From Schistosoma haematobium (taxonomy: Eukaryota > Platyhelminthes > Trematoda > Strigeidida > Schistosomatidae), in NCBI RefSeq assembly GCF_000699445.3, contig NC_067195.1:85136569-85200568 (forward strand): a stretch of DNA of 64,000 bases, written 5' to 3'. The translations under genes and the position numbers were made by a program. Positions 57,801-64,000 of this stretch are shown here, piece by piece (the first letter of the stretch is position 1; each line of letters begins with the position of its first letter). Under the pieces are notes generated by a model that was given only the letters and a program-made list of their open reading frames with translations, was not told the DNA's origin and ran no database searches.

Positions 57801-59233
57801 ATATTCACAGTGATTCACCTAGATAGTTTATGTAGCTTAAACAAGGTAAATGCTGGGTAAATTACTTAAGATATATGATAGTGGGAATATGTGTTACTGA
57901 AAGGATAACCTTGAGTTTGTTGTGAGCAAGATATACTGGTTGATAAGTGATCTATAATAATACAAGATTGTTAACTGTCTTTTACTTCAAATTACTAACT
58001 TAAGTCTTTAAATAGACTGATATCAAAAACAGCACAACTGACCAACAAAAGTTGTTTTTTTCTAACATGTCGGTATGTTTAGCATAAAAATTAACAAATT
58101 TCAAAGTTAATTAAGACAGAAGCGATTTTAAGATGCAAATTTTTTAGGTCATAAGTTCACTAATGAGACTTTCGACCTGAATAACATGTTTATAATGTGT
58201 CCACCATATCAATAAATATACAACTTACTTACTGGTTAGCGTTTTTTTCTAGCGAGTTCGTTTTCTACGGGATGGGGTCGTTAACCCCATGCTCAACCCT
58301 CCTCCTTTATCCGGGCTTGGGACTGGCAGTAGCCCCAGAGGGGCTCCAGGCGGCGTTAATAATTGTACAAAGTATTTTAAATTCATCTAGATAGTCCAAA
58401 AAATAACTGTCTAAATCAATTATATCCAGGTATACTACTAATGTACCGTACTTTAGACCAATGAAATACTATTATCTAGCCACCGTGCACTGCATATATA
58501 GACCATAGCTACTCGTCTCAGCATCAGTCGTATCTGTATAAATTGTATATAAATAAATTTGGACCATTTTATTTTGTTCTAGACTTATCATCCAAGACAA
58601 AATCCCTTATCACAAATCCCATATTTTCAGGCACTATTTTAAAAAAGTTGATCAGATCAATTTTAATAAAACCATATTCCTTTATCCTTGATACTAATAT
58701 GAATCATTTTACACCAAAATAAACCAAACATAGATTACCTTATGTTAAACCTTGATCGTATCCAGCAACTGAGTTCTGGACGTGCGTTTTGTTCTATTTG
58801 AGACTTCAACTAAACGTACCTGCATTTTCCAATGTTGATGTTCACAATGAAACCCGAAACTTTCTCTTAAAATCCCACCGGGCTGTCTACTTGAATACCT
58901 TATTTTTGTTTATTATAACATTGAATGTTTCTGTGTTATGAATTCCCCTTAAACTTATTAAAAGTCAATTTCATTTTTATCGATTTCGTTATTGATGCTT
59001 GATATACGTTTGTTACATTTCTTTTGTGTATATATTTCTAGGTTACTGAACTTGCTCCACTTCGCTCTCTACTAGAATGCTTACGTGAATCTGAATTAAG
59101 ATCCAGTTTCTCTGTTCCTGTTTTGTATAAATTCTCAATACAGATTGCTCGAGGAATGAGTTATTTAGAAGAATGTGGTCTAGTACATCGTGATTTGGCG
59201 GCTAGAAATGTTCTAGTATTTTCAAAAGATATT
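37995..59233 (+). CDS. TNK2: ACK/TNK2-family non-receptor tyrosine kinase, 5' five exons (continues past window)
   Basis: Exons 37995-38384, 39576-39713, 40171-40485, 48251-48433 and 59042-59233 all join in phase 0 with GT-AG ends and give 406 residues. Residues about 100-165 form a SAM-like domain (EKDLYEFLKDAELDHYYSVL, then QIKYVEDSDLAELGFSRPEQ), as in ACK. The kinase N-lobe follows: glycine loop LGEGEFGKVF (about 271-280), VAIK lysine 297, αC glutamate 315 (FLNEISIMHRL). The hinge reads VTELAPLRSLL and the catalytic loop HRDLAARN has Asp393, exactly the ACK pattern. The DFG segment, SH3 and CRIB parts lie beyond the window. ACKs act downstream of Cdc42 and receptor kinases at membranes and endosomes. 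Retaining the last intron would add 82 low-complexity residues and a stop. Confidence 0.9.
38385..39575. other. Kinase gene intron 1
   Basis: 1191 bp. I recognise no repeat or RNA. A stretch near 39195-39275 (gactcagtagtttaatcagc) is weakly tRNA-like. Confidence 0.5.
40486..42255. other. Kinase gene intron 3, first part
   Basis: AT-rich sequence before the RTE insertion. Nothing recognised. The whole intron runs to 48250 and is 7765 bp. Confidence 0.5.
42419..42456. repeat. (AAT)n microsatellite
   Basis: About 12 AAT units in the 3' UTR of the RTE-like element. Confidence 0.95.
42518..44566 (-). pseudogene. RTE-type reverse transcriptase (SR2-like), endonuclease lost
   Basis: A 438-residue open segment (42518-43834) plus an upstream linker segment (44060-44566), separated by a frameshifted part around 43850-44060 that still reads NNYRGISLLPIASKLL. 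Polymerase motifs: EEQAGFRSSRGCIDHILTLR, VVFLDIRAAFDSLDR (motif A), EVRQGCPISPFLFNFAIDDI (motif B) and LEYTDDDIVLLCDN (motif C, YTDD for the usual YADD; both aspartates are kept). The C-terminal block RLRWLGRVLRMSSQRIPRR and WGPRDGATQWLETLSDMAQN is complete. The linker reads REAWWSERVNELEAAAASGN. It is the best-preserved RTE in the window, recent but already defective, and antisense to the kinase. Confidence 0.88.
44668..44967 (-). repeat. Family A 5' half next to the RTE truncation point
   Basis: Matches the 5' two thirds of family A (aggcagtgaagcatcgtgag ... cgtggccgtgtgagagcg ... gggcatttgggggcaa). It stops at the base where the RTE-derived DNA begins, 50 bp from the truncated reverse-transcriptase frame and in the same orientation. 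It may be the 5' UTR of the same LINE or a separate copy. Confidence 0.6.
44968..45485. other. Kinase intron sequence
   Basis: No element recognised; some short TTACTTACTTAC repeats near 45270-45290. Confidence 0.5.
45486..45725 (+). repeat. Smα-like SINE with hammerhead
   Basis: A tRNA-like A-box region (CTCAGTAGCTGAGTAAATAACG) is followed by a B-box-like GAACGTTACTGGATTCCAG and the hammerhead at 45573-45629. The tail region (gacttaaggctatatcgaag) matches the flanks of the hammerheads at 5045-5232. This is the arrangement of the Smα retroposons described in schistosomes. Confidence 0.7.
45573..45629 (+). ncRNA. Type I hammerhead ribozyme, Smα type
   Basis: Core CTGACGA at 45582-45588. Stem II is GTC/GAC around CGAAATAA. 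GAAAC is at 45603-45607 and the cleavage triplet GTC at 45612-45614. Stem I pairs ATCCA with TGGAT, leaving one mismatch beside the core. Stem III has only about two pairs (AC/GT). The conserved bases are all present, but the short stem III makes activity as a monomer doubtful. Confidence 0.65.
45775..46182 (+). repeat. Family B hammerhead element with 46 bp terminal inverted repeats, copy d
   Basis: The complete core element is 45933-46182. Left terminus TTTAGGGGTTGTGGAGACTG... (45933-45978) and right terminus (46137-46182) are inverted repeats with 42 of 46 positions matching. Inside are the B box GGTTCGAATCCC and a hammerhead that is damaged (CTGAGGG and GAAG in the core). The A-box half is deleted. 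The part at 45775-45932 is the inverted head of another copy (agatggtctcgcaacttcg on the minus strand). Confidence 0.75.
46644..46958 (-). repeat. Family B hammerhead element, copy e (mixed termini)
   Basis: The left end resembles the terminus of copy d (tatagggttgtggagattat). The right end has the other subfamily terminus (ataatatccataaaacccct). The hammerhead core is broken (GTGAGGA and GAAG). From 46709 outward it is repeated exactly, inverted, at 52345-52640. Confidence 0.75.
46993..48250. other. Kinase intron 3, last part
   Basis: Holds a degenerate Smα-like copy at 47250-47400 (tRNA-like AGCTCAGTAGATAACTG, then cgacgagtacttgatacgat... and cttgaatgccactgctagtc). Nothing else recognised before the exon at 48251. 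Confidence 0.5.
48855..50700. mobile_element. Penelope-like element, inverted and interrupted
   Basis: Minus-strand 49115-49312 encodes a Penelope-type reverse-transcriptase end (RYVDDTFIIYDD, LLIHFNKSHPKIMCTVEYE). Plus-strand 50388-50693 encodes the linker and a GIY-YIG-like endonuclease start (YIFELTCTYSSKYIGRTKRK, RFSEH). The region 48855-49137 is repeated inverted as 49741-49785 plus 50217-50457, the second arm being split by a family A element. All frames are broken. Penelope elements are known for inverted and partial tandem copies. Confidence 0.7.
49786..50216 (-). repeat. Family A element, copy 4, inside the Penelope-like arm
   Basis: Tail TTTATTTATTTATT at 49786-49800, then the RTE-like terminal block and the full body to about 50216. 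It is close in sequence to copy 5 at 61588-62068 (only a few differences over the first 200 bp), so both are young. Flanks GGATAG and GGATGG are a possible, imperfect target duplication. Confidence 0.8.
50985..51060 (-). repeat. Family G SINE, hammerhead-like remnant
   Basis: On the minus strand CATCCAGCTGGAAAGTCCC, then GAGGACGAAATG and CTAACCATATTCGAA. The order matches a hammerhead, but the core CTGANGA reads CTGGAAA. The same variant (CTGGCAAGT, GACGAAATGTTGCTAACC) occurs at 52935-53090, so it defines its own subfamily. A family C tail (gtcagtcagtcagc) lies nearby at 51249-51262. Confidence 0.55.
51061..52344. other. Kinase intron 4, nothing further recognised
   Basis: AT-rich. Apart from the TCAG-repeat tail near 51249 no element or exon is recognised. 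Confidence 0.5.
52402..52684 (+). repeat. Family B hammerhead element, copy f
   Basis: Left terminus AGGGGTTTTATGGATATTAT at 52402-52421. It has tRNA-like boxes with a decayed B box (AGTGCGAATCTC) and a broken hammerhead (GTGAGGA, GAAG), and ends near ttgactcatgaattcaacta. The first 239 bp and 57 bp of left flank are an exact inverted copy of 46709-47004. Confidence 0.8.
52935..53090 (+). repeat. Family G tRNA-derived SINE
   Basis: TTAGCTCAGTGGATAATGC (A-box region) and GATTTCGAATCC (B box) are spaced as in a tRNA gene. They are followed by CATCCAGCTGGCAAGTTTC and GACGAAATGTTGC. The hammerhead core is degenerate. It does not fold as a tRNA cloverleaf with a paired acceptor, so it is a SINE, not a tRNA gene. 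Confidence 0.6.
53572..54930 (-). pseudogene. RTE-like LINE family C reverse transcriptase, 3' half
   Basis: From high to low coordinates it reads NVVKALYSNTTSRVRAYD (after motif A), FGMGFSPSKCKLLLQDWSTS, VDNFTYLGSLVNPNELVSDE and IQKARLVFANLRHL. It continues through the C-terminal block to a non-coding tail near 53572-53650 (ttgccatacctcatcagcac). A (TA)25 run at 54821-54870 interrupts it, and motif C is lost. It lies antisense in kinase intron 4. Confidence 0.75.
54821..54870. repeat. (TA)n microsatellite
   Basis: 25 TA units inside the family C relic. Confidence 0.95.
55235..55350 (+). repeat. Family E fragment
   Basis: Shares ttttctacgggatggggtcg, gggcttggaaccggcagtag and ccccagaggggctccaggcg with 10395-10505 and 58245-58365. 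The three copies have the same ends (gtttttttagcgag ... ggcggagtt), so E moves or is cut as a defined unit. Confidence 0.65.
56107..56490 (-). repeat. Family B hammerhead element, copy g (long form)
   Basis: On the minus strand it has the long head (catatgctcattggtgactg ... gtaactcactgaagac), A box, B box (GGTTCAAGTCTC) and a hammerhead with perfect stem I (GCACTG/CAGTGC) and CTGAAGA. GAAAC is replaced by AAAAC, which should abolish cleavage. It is inverted relative to copy i at 57096-57548. Confidence 0.75.
56498..56681 (+). repeat. Family B short element with perfect 21 bp terminal inverted repeats, copy h
   Basis: Left end 56498-56518 (AGGGGTTTTTTGTGGATATT...) and right end 56661-56681 are exact inverted repeats over 21 bases, and looser pairing extends further inward. 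At 184 bp it keeps only the hammerhead half, which is damaged (CTGAAGT; GTT instead of GTC). No flanking duplication is obvious. Confidence 0.8.
57096..57548 (+). repeat. Family B hammerhead element, copy i (longest)
   Basis: Left terminus taggggtttttgtgaatgtt (57096-), long head, A-box region GGCTCAGTAGTCTAGAGG, B box GGTTCAAGTCTC, then hammerhead with perfect 6 bp stem I and CTGAAGA but AAAAC for GAAAC. The right end is ttgactcatgatctcaactg. It shares the AAAAC defect with copy g, so the two descend from one inactive source. Confidence 0.8.
57549..58244. other. Kinase intron 4, nothing recognised
   Basis: No exon or known repeat seen. Confidence 0.5.
58245..58365 (+). repeat. Family E fragment
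   Basis: Same unit and same ends as 55235-55350 (gttagcgtttttttctagcg ... gctccaggcggcgtt). Copies 3 kb apart in one intron in the same orientation. Confidence 0.65.
58770..58885 (-). repeat. Smα-like hammerhead remnant
   Basis: On the minus strand GTACGTTTAGTTGAAGTCTC, then AAATAGAACAAAACGCACGTCC and AGAACTCAG. Compared with the Smα core, CTGANGA reads TTGAAGT and GAAAC reads AAAAC. Inactive. Confidence 0.5.
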
Positions 59234-59519
59234 GTAAGCAATACAAAAACCGAACTATTCAATTGCTATTATCATTATTATTATTATTATCCAAATAGTA
59301 AGAATAATAATCGTCTATTCACCATTAATCAGTTTGTAGATGGATTTAACCAAGACAGAAGACAGACAATAAAACATCAAGTAACATTGGATAAGAATCA
59401 CACTATGCTACTAAATTTAATTGAGGTTGGGAAGTGTGAACCTTCATATTTTGATTCATTGATTCAACTGGAATCATGAAGGAAAGGTTATATGTTTGAT
59501 TCCGTGTAAAGTTTTGGAA

Positions 59520-59790
59520 GTCAGTCAGTCAGCCAGCCAGCTACAACATAGGACAATGTACATATATGCATCGGTCCAAAATGCCATACCTCGTTAGCAC
59601 AGCAAGATGAACACCAAATTCATAGAAGTAGTTAGTTCAATGGTGGTAATATATAAAAGAGAGATTGCATATAAGGATATAGTATAGGAAGAAAGAATTA
59701 TTCCGTAGAAAGAAAGACATGAAGGGATTATAATCTCATAGTTTAAAGCAAGACCGAAAGTGTATACACCTACTCCATTGTGGAATTACA
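59520..59790 (-). mobile_element. RTE-like LINE family C, 3' end
   Basis: Begins with the tetranucleotide tail (gtcagtcagtcagccagcca) and continues with the non-coding 3' region (tgccatacctcgttagcaca, gaacaccaaattcatagaag) shared with 53572-53700. It lies 290 bp after the last visible kinase exon. Confidence 0.65.
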
Positions 59791-60069
59791 TTTTCACTAG
59801 GTCTTAAAGTAAATTTGAACAATCATTCGATTCCGCCACTTGAGTTTTATGGCTCATCAGCTAGTAGCATTTCTTAAACTAACAAAAAGGATTTTTTTTG
59901 TTGAGTATCCTGATTATGTTATGTCAGTTTCTTCCTCTTAACTTCATAAGATTTTAGCGGACATTGAATATTGGGTCTATTTTCAATGGTTTTACACTAA
60001 ATTCTTCTAAATATCGAATAAATAACTTTAGCTTAAAATGTTAATCTCTAAACATCCTGGTGTGTTCGT

Positions 60070-60480
60070 ATGACTTCTGTACCGTTAGAGATTCTGCAAC
60101 AAAATCTGTCATATTTCATTTATGCTGATGTAGGTTTTACTAGTAATCTCTCTTGGTCTTTACATATTTTGTCAATATTGAAGGACGTTTTTTGTCTGAC
60201 TTACTATTTAAAGAGGCTACATGTTTTTGGCCCTTACTCTATACTATTACAATTTGTATATTCACATTTGTTATCCTTTATTCTATTCTGTTCTCCATTA
60301 TCGTTTCCTGAATATTTAAGAGAAATTTCTCTGGATGACGTATAGTATTGAGGTAACTAGTGAATCTTTTGATATCATTGTGAATATGGCTGTAGATAAA
60401 CATTTGAAATCTTTCAAACTGGCAAGTTTTATTTTGTAAGATACAAAAACCATCTGTATTTTTGCACTTTTCATCTGAAA
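60070..60480 (+). pseudogene. CR1-like LINE thumb fragment
   Basis: Reads FTSNLSWSLHI, VFCLTYYLKRLHVFG, then LLQFVYSH and NMAVDKHLKSFKLASF-like words. The same order is found in the minus-strand ORF2 at 25936-28683 (DLSWSSHVLLLSKKVFRLTY, YIKRLHALG, MVVDRHLKSCKLLAG). It is a decayed sister copy. Confidence 0.65.
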
Positions 60481-61587
60481 TGTTGAGCTTCTCTACACAC
60501 TAACATTTGTGGATCACTCCAAATGGTTGGAACAAAATCTTTAATAAAAAATAACTTCATTATTTAGCACTCACCTACTAGCTGAGCAGAAAAATGACTA
60601 AAATTGTTGGTTACAACATACCTATTAGACCTTTTTCGGTTGAACAACCGGTTGTTATCACTAGTCTTCATACTTAAAAAATGGATGTAGTTCAGAGGTG
60701 ACCAAAACGTAGTGGTGTAGTGAACAAAGACTTGGTGGATGTTATAATTTCTCTTATTACGACTCAGCTATTGCTATCGCTTAGTTTTCTTGGATACTAC
60801 TTCACTCGACAAGTCCTCAAATCAGAACACGGTTGAACAGGAAAGAAATTATATTCCAAATAACAAGGGCAGATGAAAGTAGGAAGCACAATAAGGAAAA
60901 CGTTAGTATGTTTATAGTTTTTACACAAGTAGGTCCTAGAGTCTTCTCCAAGTATGCACTAGCGCTGATTGGATGAGAAATAGCAAATCAGCGTGCGCCA
61001 ACACAATTCTGCACGGAATATGCTTTGATCCAATCTATATTTTGCTAACAGTGGGAAAAACCGATTTGTTGTTTTGCTCAAAATTACAGAGTGTGTTTGT
61101 AAAATATGAAAATCATGCATTAAATACATAATTTGCACATCTTTGTGTTGCCCTTTACAAACTACATTATTCCTTTAATTCCATTGTTATTTCGATTTCT
61201 CTCCGGTTCACTTCCTTTTCTCTTCATTTTAATCTTCTGCTGTCAGCCATTCCACTTCCGGTTGGTGCTACATACTACTTATATCTGTCAGCATTGGTGG
61301 CATACACCATAGTGGTAGTGGTGGACTTCCTCTCCTTTTATTATCTTCCATAGACAATACTAATATCAAATCTGTTGGCATAAAGTGAAACACTTGATCA
61401 TACTACTAGGTAATCAACTTTTTCCAAGTTGTACAAGACTGATACCTGCTGGTCCTTTATTATTACTTGTTTGCTGTCCTAAAACTGAAACAATTCAGTA
61501 ACTTAAGACGCTATTAGATATAACTCAGAATAAAAACTAGCAACAATCCTACATCATAAAAATTAGAGGAACCTCTTTAACTAAAGC
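60481..61587. other. Kinase intron sequence, nothing recognised
   Basis: No exon, known repeat or RNA seen. I specifically looked for the kinase DFG exon and did not find it. Confidence 0.45.
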
Positions 61588-62068
61588 CCCCAAATGCCTT
61601 GGTATGTCCGAGAGTGGGGTGGCCCCCTCCCTCTCGAAATGCTCTCACACGGCCACGCGTATACAGCCTCTGCCAGGAAAGTCCTACTCACTGCCTTCTC
61701 GTGGCATTACTGTTGTTTACGAAAATGAGACGACGAAAAGCGAATGTCCGGCGCTTTAACCGGATCAAAAACCAAATCAATGCTGCACATGGGCTCCAGT
61801 ATCCTGAGTGAACAAATGGCGTATGAACCTATTGTTGGTCACTGGCTACCATGGGACTGCATCTCCTTACGATGCTCCACTGCCTTGTGGATCAGACCTT
61901 TAGGTCGAAGGCTCCGAGTGTGGCCCCCTAAGAAAACCACCTGCTTCGGTTTGGCCACCCGGGCAGTATCACAACCCTCACACATATCGAATGAGATTTG
62001 TGTGGCGCATATGTATTTGGTGCCTCCTTGTACCAATATCTATGTGTTAAAATAAATAAATAAATAGA
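61588..62068 (+). repeat. Family A element, copy 5 (reference copy)
   Basis: Complete: 5' cccccaaatgccttggtatg, cacggccacgcgtatacagc, gttgtttacgaaaatgagac, cacctgcttcggtttggcca, then a 60 bp 3' block (tgtggcgcatatgtatttgg, cttgtaccaatatctatgtg) and an AAATAAATAAATAAAT tail. The 3' block is shared with the end of the RTE at 42256. No conserved domain is encoded, so the element should depend on an RTE for movement. Confidence 0.8.
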
Positions 62069-62460
62069 TAACAAGTTCAATAAAGTGTATACATATAAAC
62101 TACTTATAAAATATTCCTTTATTGACAAAAATTAATCTCAATTAAGAATTTTCGTCTAAATTTAGGCGCCGAATCGATATGAGATATTAAAGAGAAAGAA
62201 TGTATTTCCTTAAAAAAAAAAGAACTTGAACTAGATTGCCAAGTGAAATGTAGAATTCACTTCAAATTCATTGATTGAGATTTTACAAATACAACATTCT
62301 TCCTCTTTAAAATTAATCTTAATATTTTTTTTAGTAAGATCATTTAAAAAGTAAACTAACAAGAAAAGACAGTAATATCCATTAATATATATGAATGAAT
62401 GAAAATGATCCTTCTACTGTGTCGGTTTTATATACGTAGATGTTAGATGATCCATAGTAT

Positions 62461-62853
62461 GTCGGTCACTTGACCTTTTTATGGGTAATTTTTGTGTTAG
62501 CTCCGTACTTGTTGAGACCTTACCGCCGGAGACGGATATCCGTGAGATAAGGTGAGGTGTGCGTTTTTAGGGTCAACCTTTTCTAACCCCACCCCTCCTT
62601 CTAAAAAGGCAACATCGCTGTAGATGCTGGTTGTCCGTGGGAAACACCTTACTGCTGTCACACCTCTGTACAGTCAGCAGTACGACTTCGCCTTCGGACC
62701 TTGGGTTTGTTGCTTTTAGTCTTACCGCTCTTCAACCGACCTGTCTCACATGGTAGGACCTTGAGGAACAGTTGTTCTAGCCAGTATAGCTCGGTTGCTT
62801 TATCACGATAGGCAAGCCCGACCATCACGTCAAGGTAGCAACAACGGTCGGGA
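62461..62853 (-). mobile_element. Family F element, copy 2, with HDV-like 5' end
   Basis: Begins on the minus strand at the same base as the copy at 15464 (tCCCGACCGTTGTTGCTACC). P1 (62846-62852), P2 (TTGTTGC; GCAACAA at 62707-62713), P4 (62811-62816 with 62721-62726) and the CTAAAA joint are all kept. One base of P3 is changed (GAT for GGT). The 3' part after about 390 bp is missing. Confidence 0.65.
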
Positions 62854-62884
62854 GTATGTATTATATACAAATATATATACTGGA

Positions 62885-63157
62885 ATTAGGTCATTTGTCT
62901 GTCGAATGAGGCTTTCAAACTGTATTTTAGCGTTGAGTTCATTAATATTATTAGACGTACTACAAAATTTAGGACCAAGGGGACGAAGTATCTCATTACG
63001 TTCACACACATTATTTGATTTGTCAGAAGATCAACGTTTCAAATTCAAAGATTACATTGATATTTTTAGAAAAAATCGTAATGAAGATGTGATCTTGAAA
63101 TTAATGAAAAGTTTCCCGAATCTCCAGAGAAATATGTTTTCAATTACTCTAGCATAA
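62885..63157 (+). CDS. Candidate terminal exon, unknown gene
   Basis: An open frame of about 90 codons ending TAA 63155-63157. A plausible acceptor (caaaatttag, 62963-62972) precedes the segment FDLSEDQRFKFKDYIDIFRK, NRNEDVILKLMKSFPN. The spacing of hydrophobic and RN residues resembles the helix pair of harmonin-N-like domains, but this is only an impression. It could be an alternative 3' exon within the kinase intron, part of another gene, or chance. Its first part overlaps nothing else. Confidence 0.25.
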   Translation: MRSFVCRMRLSNCILALSSLILLDVLQNLGPRGRSISLRSHTLFDLSEDQRFKFKDYIDIFRKNRNEDVILKLMKSFPNLQRNMFSITLA

Positions 63158-63196
63158 CATTATCGACTATTCAGCTACAAGAATTATCCCTTGGTC

Positions 63197-63199
<3 letters not shown>

Positions 63200-63247
<48 letters not shown>
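63200..63247. repeat. (TA)n microsatellite
   Basis: About 24 TA units after the candidate exon. Confidence 0.95.
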
Positions 63248-63251
<4 letters not shown>

Positions 63252-64000
63252 AGGAGGCAATGGCTTGATAAGAAATTCAATAATCGAACACCTTGTGAAC
63301 ACAGGTCACTCAATCAAGACAGACTCTGTTCAAAGTCATCTACAAGGTTAGTTGAACTCTTCCAAAGACAATTAGACTGTGTCTTCTTTGCACTGCTGAA
63401 GCATTATCCATATATCTGGAAAAATCGGAATTGTGTGTGCGTAAGAGGCTAGTACAACCTCTTCTTTTACCATGGTCTTAATGTCTTATAATTTTTTTCT
63501 CTTTTTCATACTCTTCTTCCTTTACGGACATCTGCTTCACCTTCCATCTTCCCCTCAAATACTCTATCCCTCAACTGGTTTATTTTTGTTTCCACGATCA
63601 TTCTGATTACATTTAATTTCAATTTCAACATTTTATCTTATCATGCTGAACCATCCTTTCCCGATGATGATTTCCCTATATTTTTTTATGAATACTTAAG
63701 CCATTAACAATCAAACGATTATTAAACTTTCCTTGTTTTATAGAAAAAGTTTTCTTTAATACTTTTATTTATTTTACCTCACTGTTACCATGTCTAACAG
63801 AAGTTTATTATTAGTATTATTATCATCCTGTAAAAATAAGTATATATATTTGCGATTGTACAGCTTTGAAAATGAATTCACCGGAAAGGGGGAGAACTCT
63901 TCACTGAACTAATCTTTCTTATTTAATGTCTTAATAGGTGTATTCCGTTTAGCAAATGGATTTGTTTAATCCAATGTTTTTCTTTTATATAACATTATAA
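63248..64000. other. Window end, nothing recognised
   Basis: AT-rich intron-like DNA. No exon or repeat identified. Confidence 0.45.

Noticed and set aside
59123..59479. A 118-codon open frame that reads through the end of the last kinase exon
   Set aside because: The family continues with the VKIGDFG segment, and a clean GTAAGC donor sits at 59234, exactly where the homology ends. The Tyr- and Asn-rich extension is intron sequence.
61744..62055. 103-codon frame in family A as a possible small gene
   Set aside because: The frame is not kept in the copies at 18939 and 37272, has no domain and spans the tail region.
5836..63247. CRISPR-like arrays among the many spaced repeats
   Set aside because: The repeats are dispersed transposon copies and microsatellites; none shows regular repeat-spacer spacing, and the genome is eukaryotic.

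Overview
The window is AT-rich flatworm nuclear DNA and almost certainly comes from a schistosome (genus Schistosoma). Three things support this. Three conserved animal genes can be read through GT-AG introns. The introns and spacers are packed with CR1-like, RTE-like and Penelope-like retroelement debris. Short tRNA-derived repeats carry hammerhead ribozyme cores of the Smα type known from schistosomes. The species cannot be told from this sequence.

Layout. Positions 1-17372 (+) hold the 3' part of a glycerophosphocholine phosphodiesterase gene (GPCPD1 family): six exons, with family C/D/E/F/H repeat fragments and hammerhead SINEs in its introns. Positions 17.4-20.2 kb are a repeat-bearing spacer. 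Positions 20223-22912 (-) are a complete two-exon Sm D2 gene (SNRPD2). Positions 23.9-34.6 kb are a nest of CR1-like LINEs. One plus-strand element is split by a nearly intact minus-strand LINE at 25714-28721 and again by smaller inserts. Positions 34.6-36.2 kb (+) hold an unrecognised candidate spliced gene. From 37995 (+) to beyond the window runs an ACK/TNK2-family tyrosine kinase gene: SAM domain, then the kinase N-lobe and catalytic loop, on five visible exons. Its 7.8 kb and 10.6 kb introns hold an RTE, a rearranged Penelope-like element and most of the hammerhead SINEs.

The three recognised genes have unrelated jobs (phospholipid catabolism, spliceosomal snRNP assembly, tyrosine-kinase signalling) and show no sign of joint regulation.

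Repeat families are named locally. A: about 450-500 bp element whose 3' end matches that of an RTE. B: tRNA-like, hammerhead-bearing element with terminal inverted repeats. C and D: two RTE-like LINE families. E: short 5'-region fragment. F: 550 bp element whose 5' end can fold like an HDV ribozyme. G: degenerate Smα-like SINE. H: about 240 bp interspersed repeat.

The most interesting signals are: (1) family F, inserted with a perfect 12 bp target duplication and starting with a nested pseudoknot of HDV-ribozyme type; (2) the family B elements, which combine a tRNA-like promoter, a type I hammerhead and long terminal inverted repeats; (3) an exact 296 bp inverted duplication around a kinase exon; (4) a 916-codon LINE ORF2 whose only interruptions are four in-frame TGA codons.
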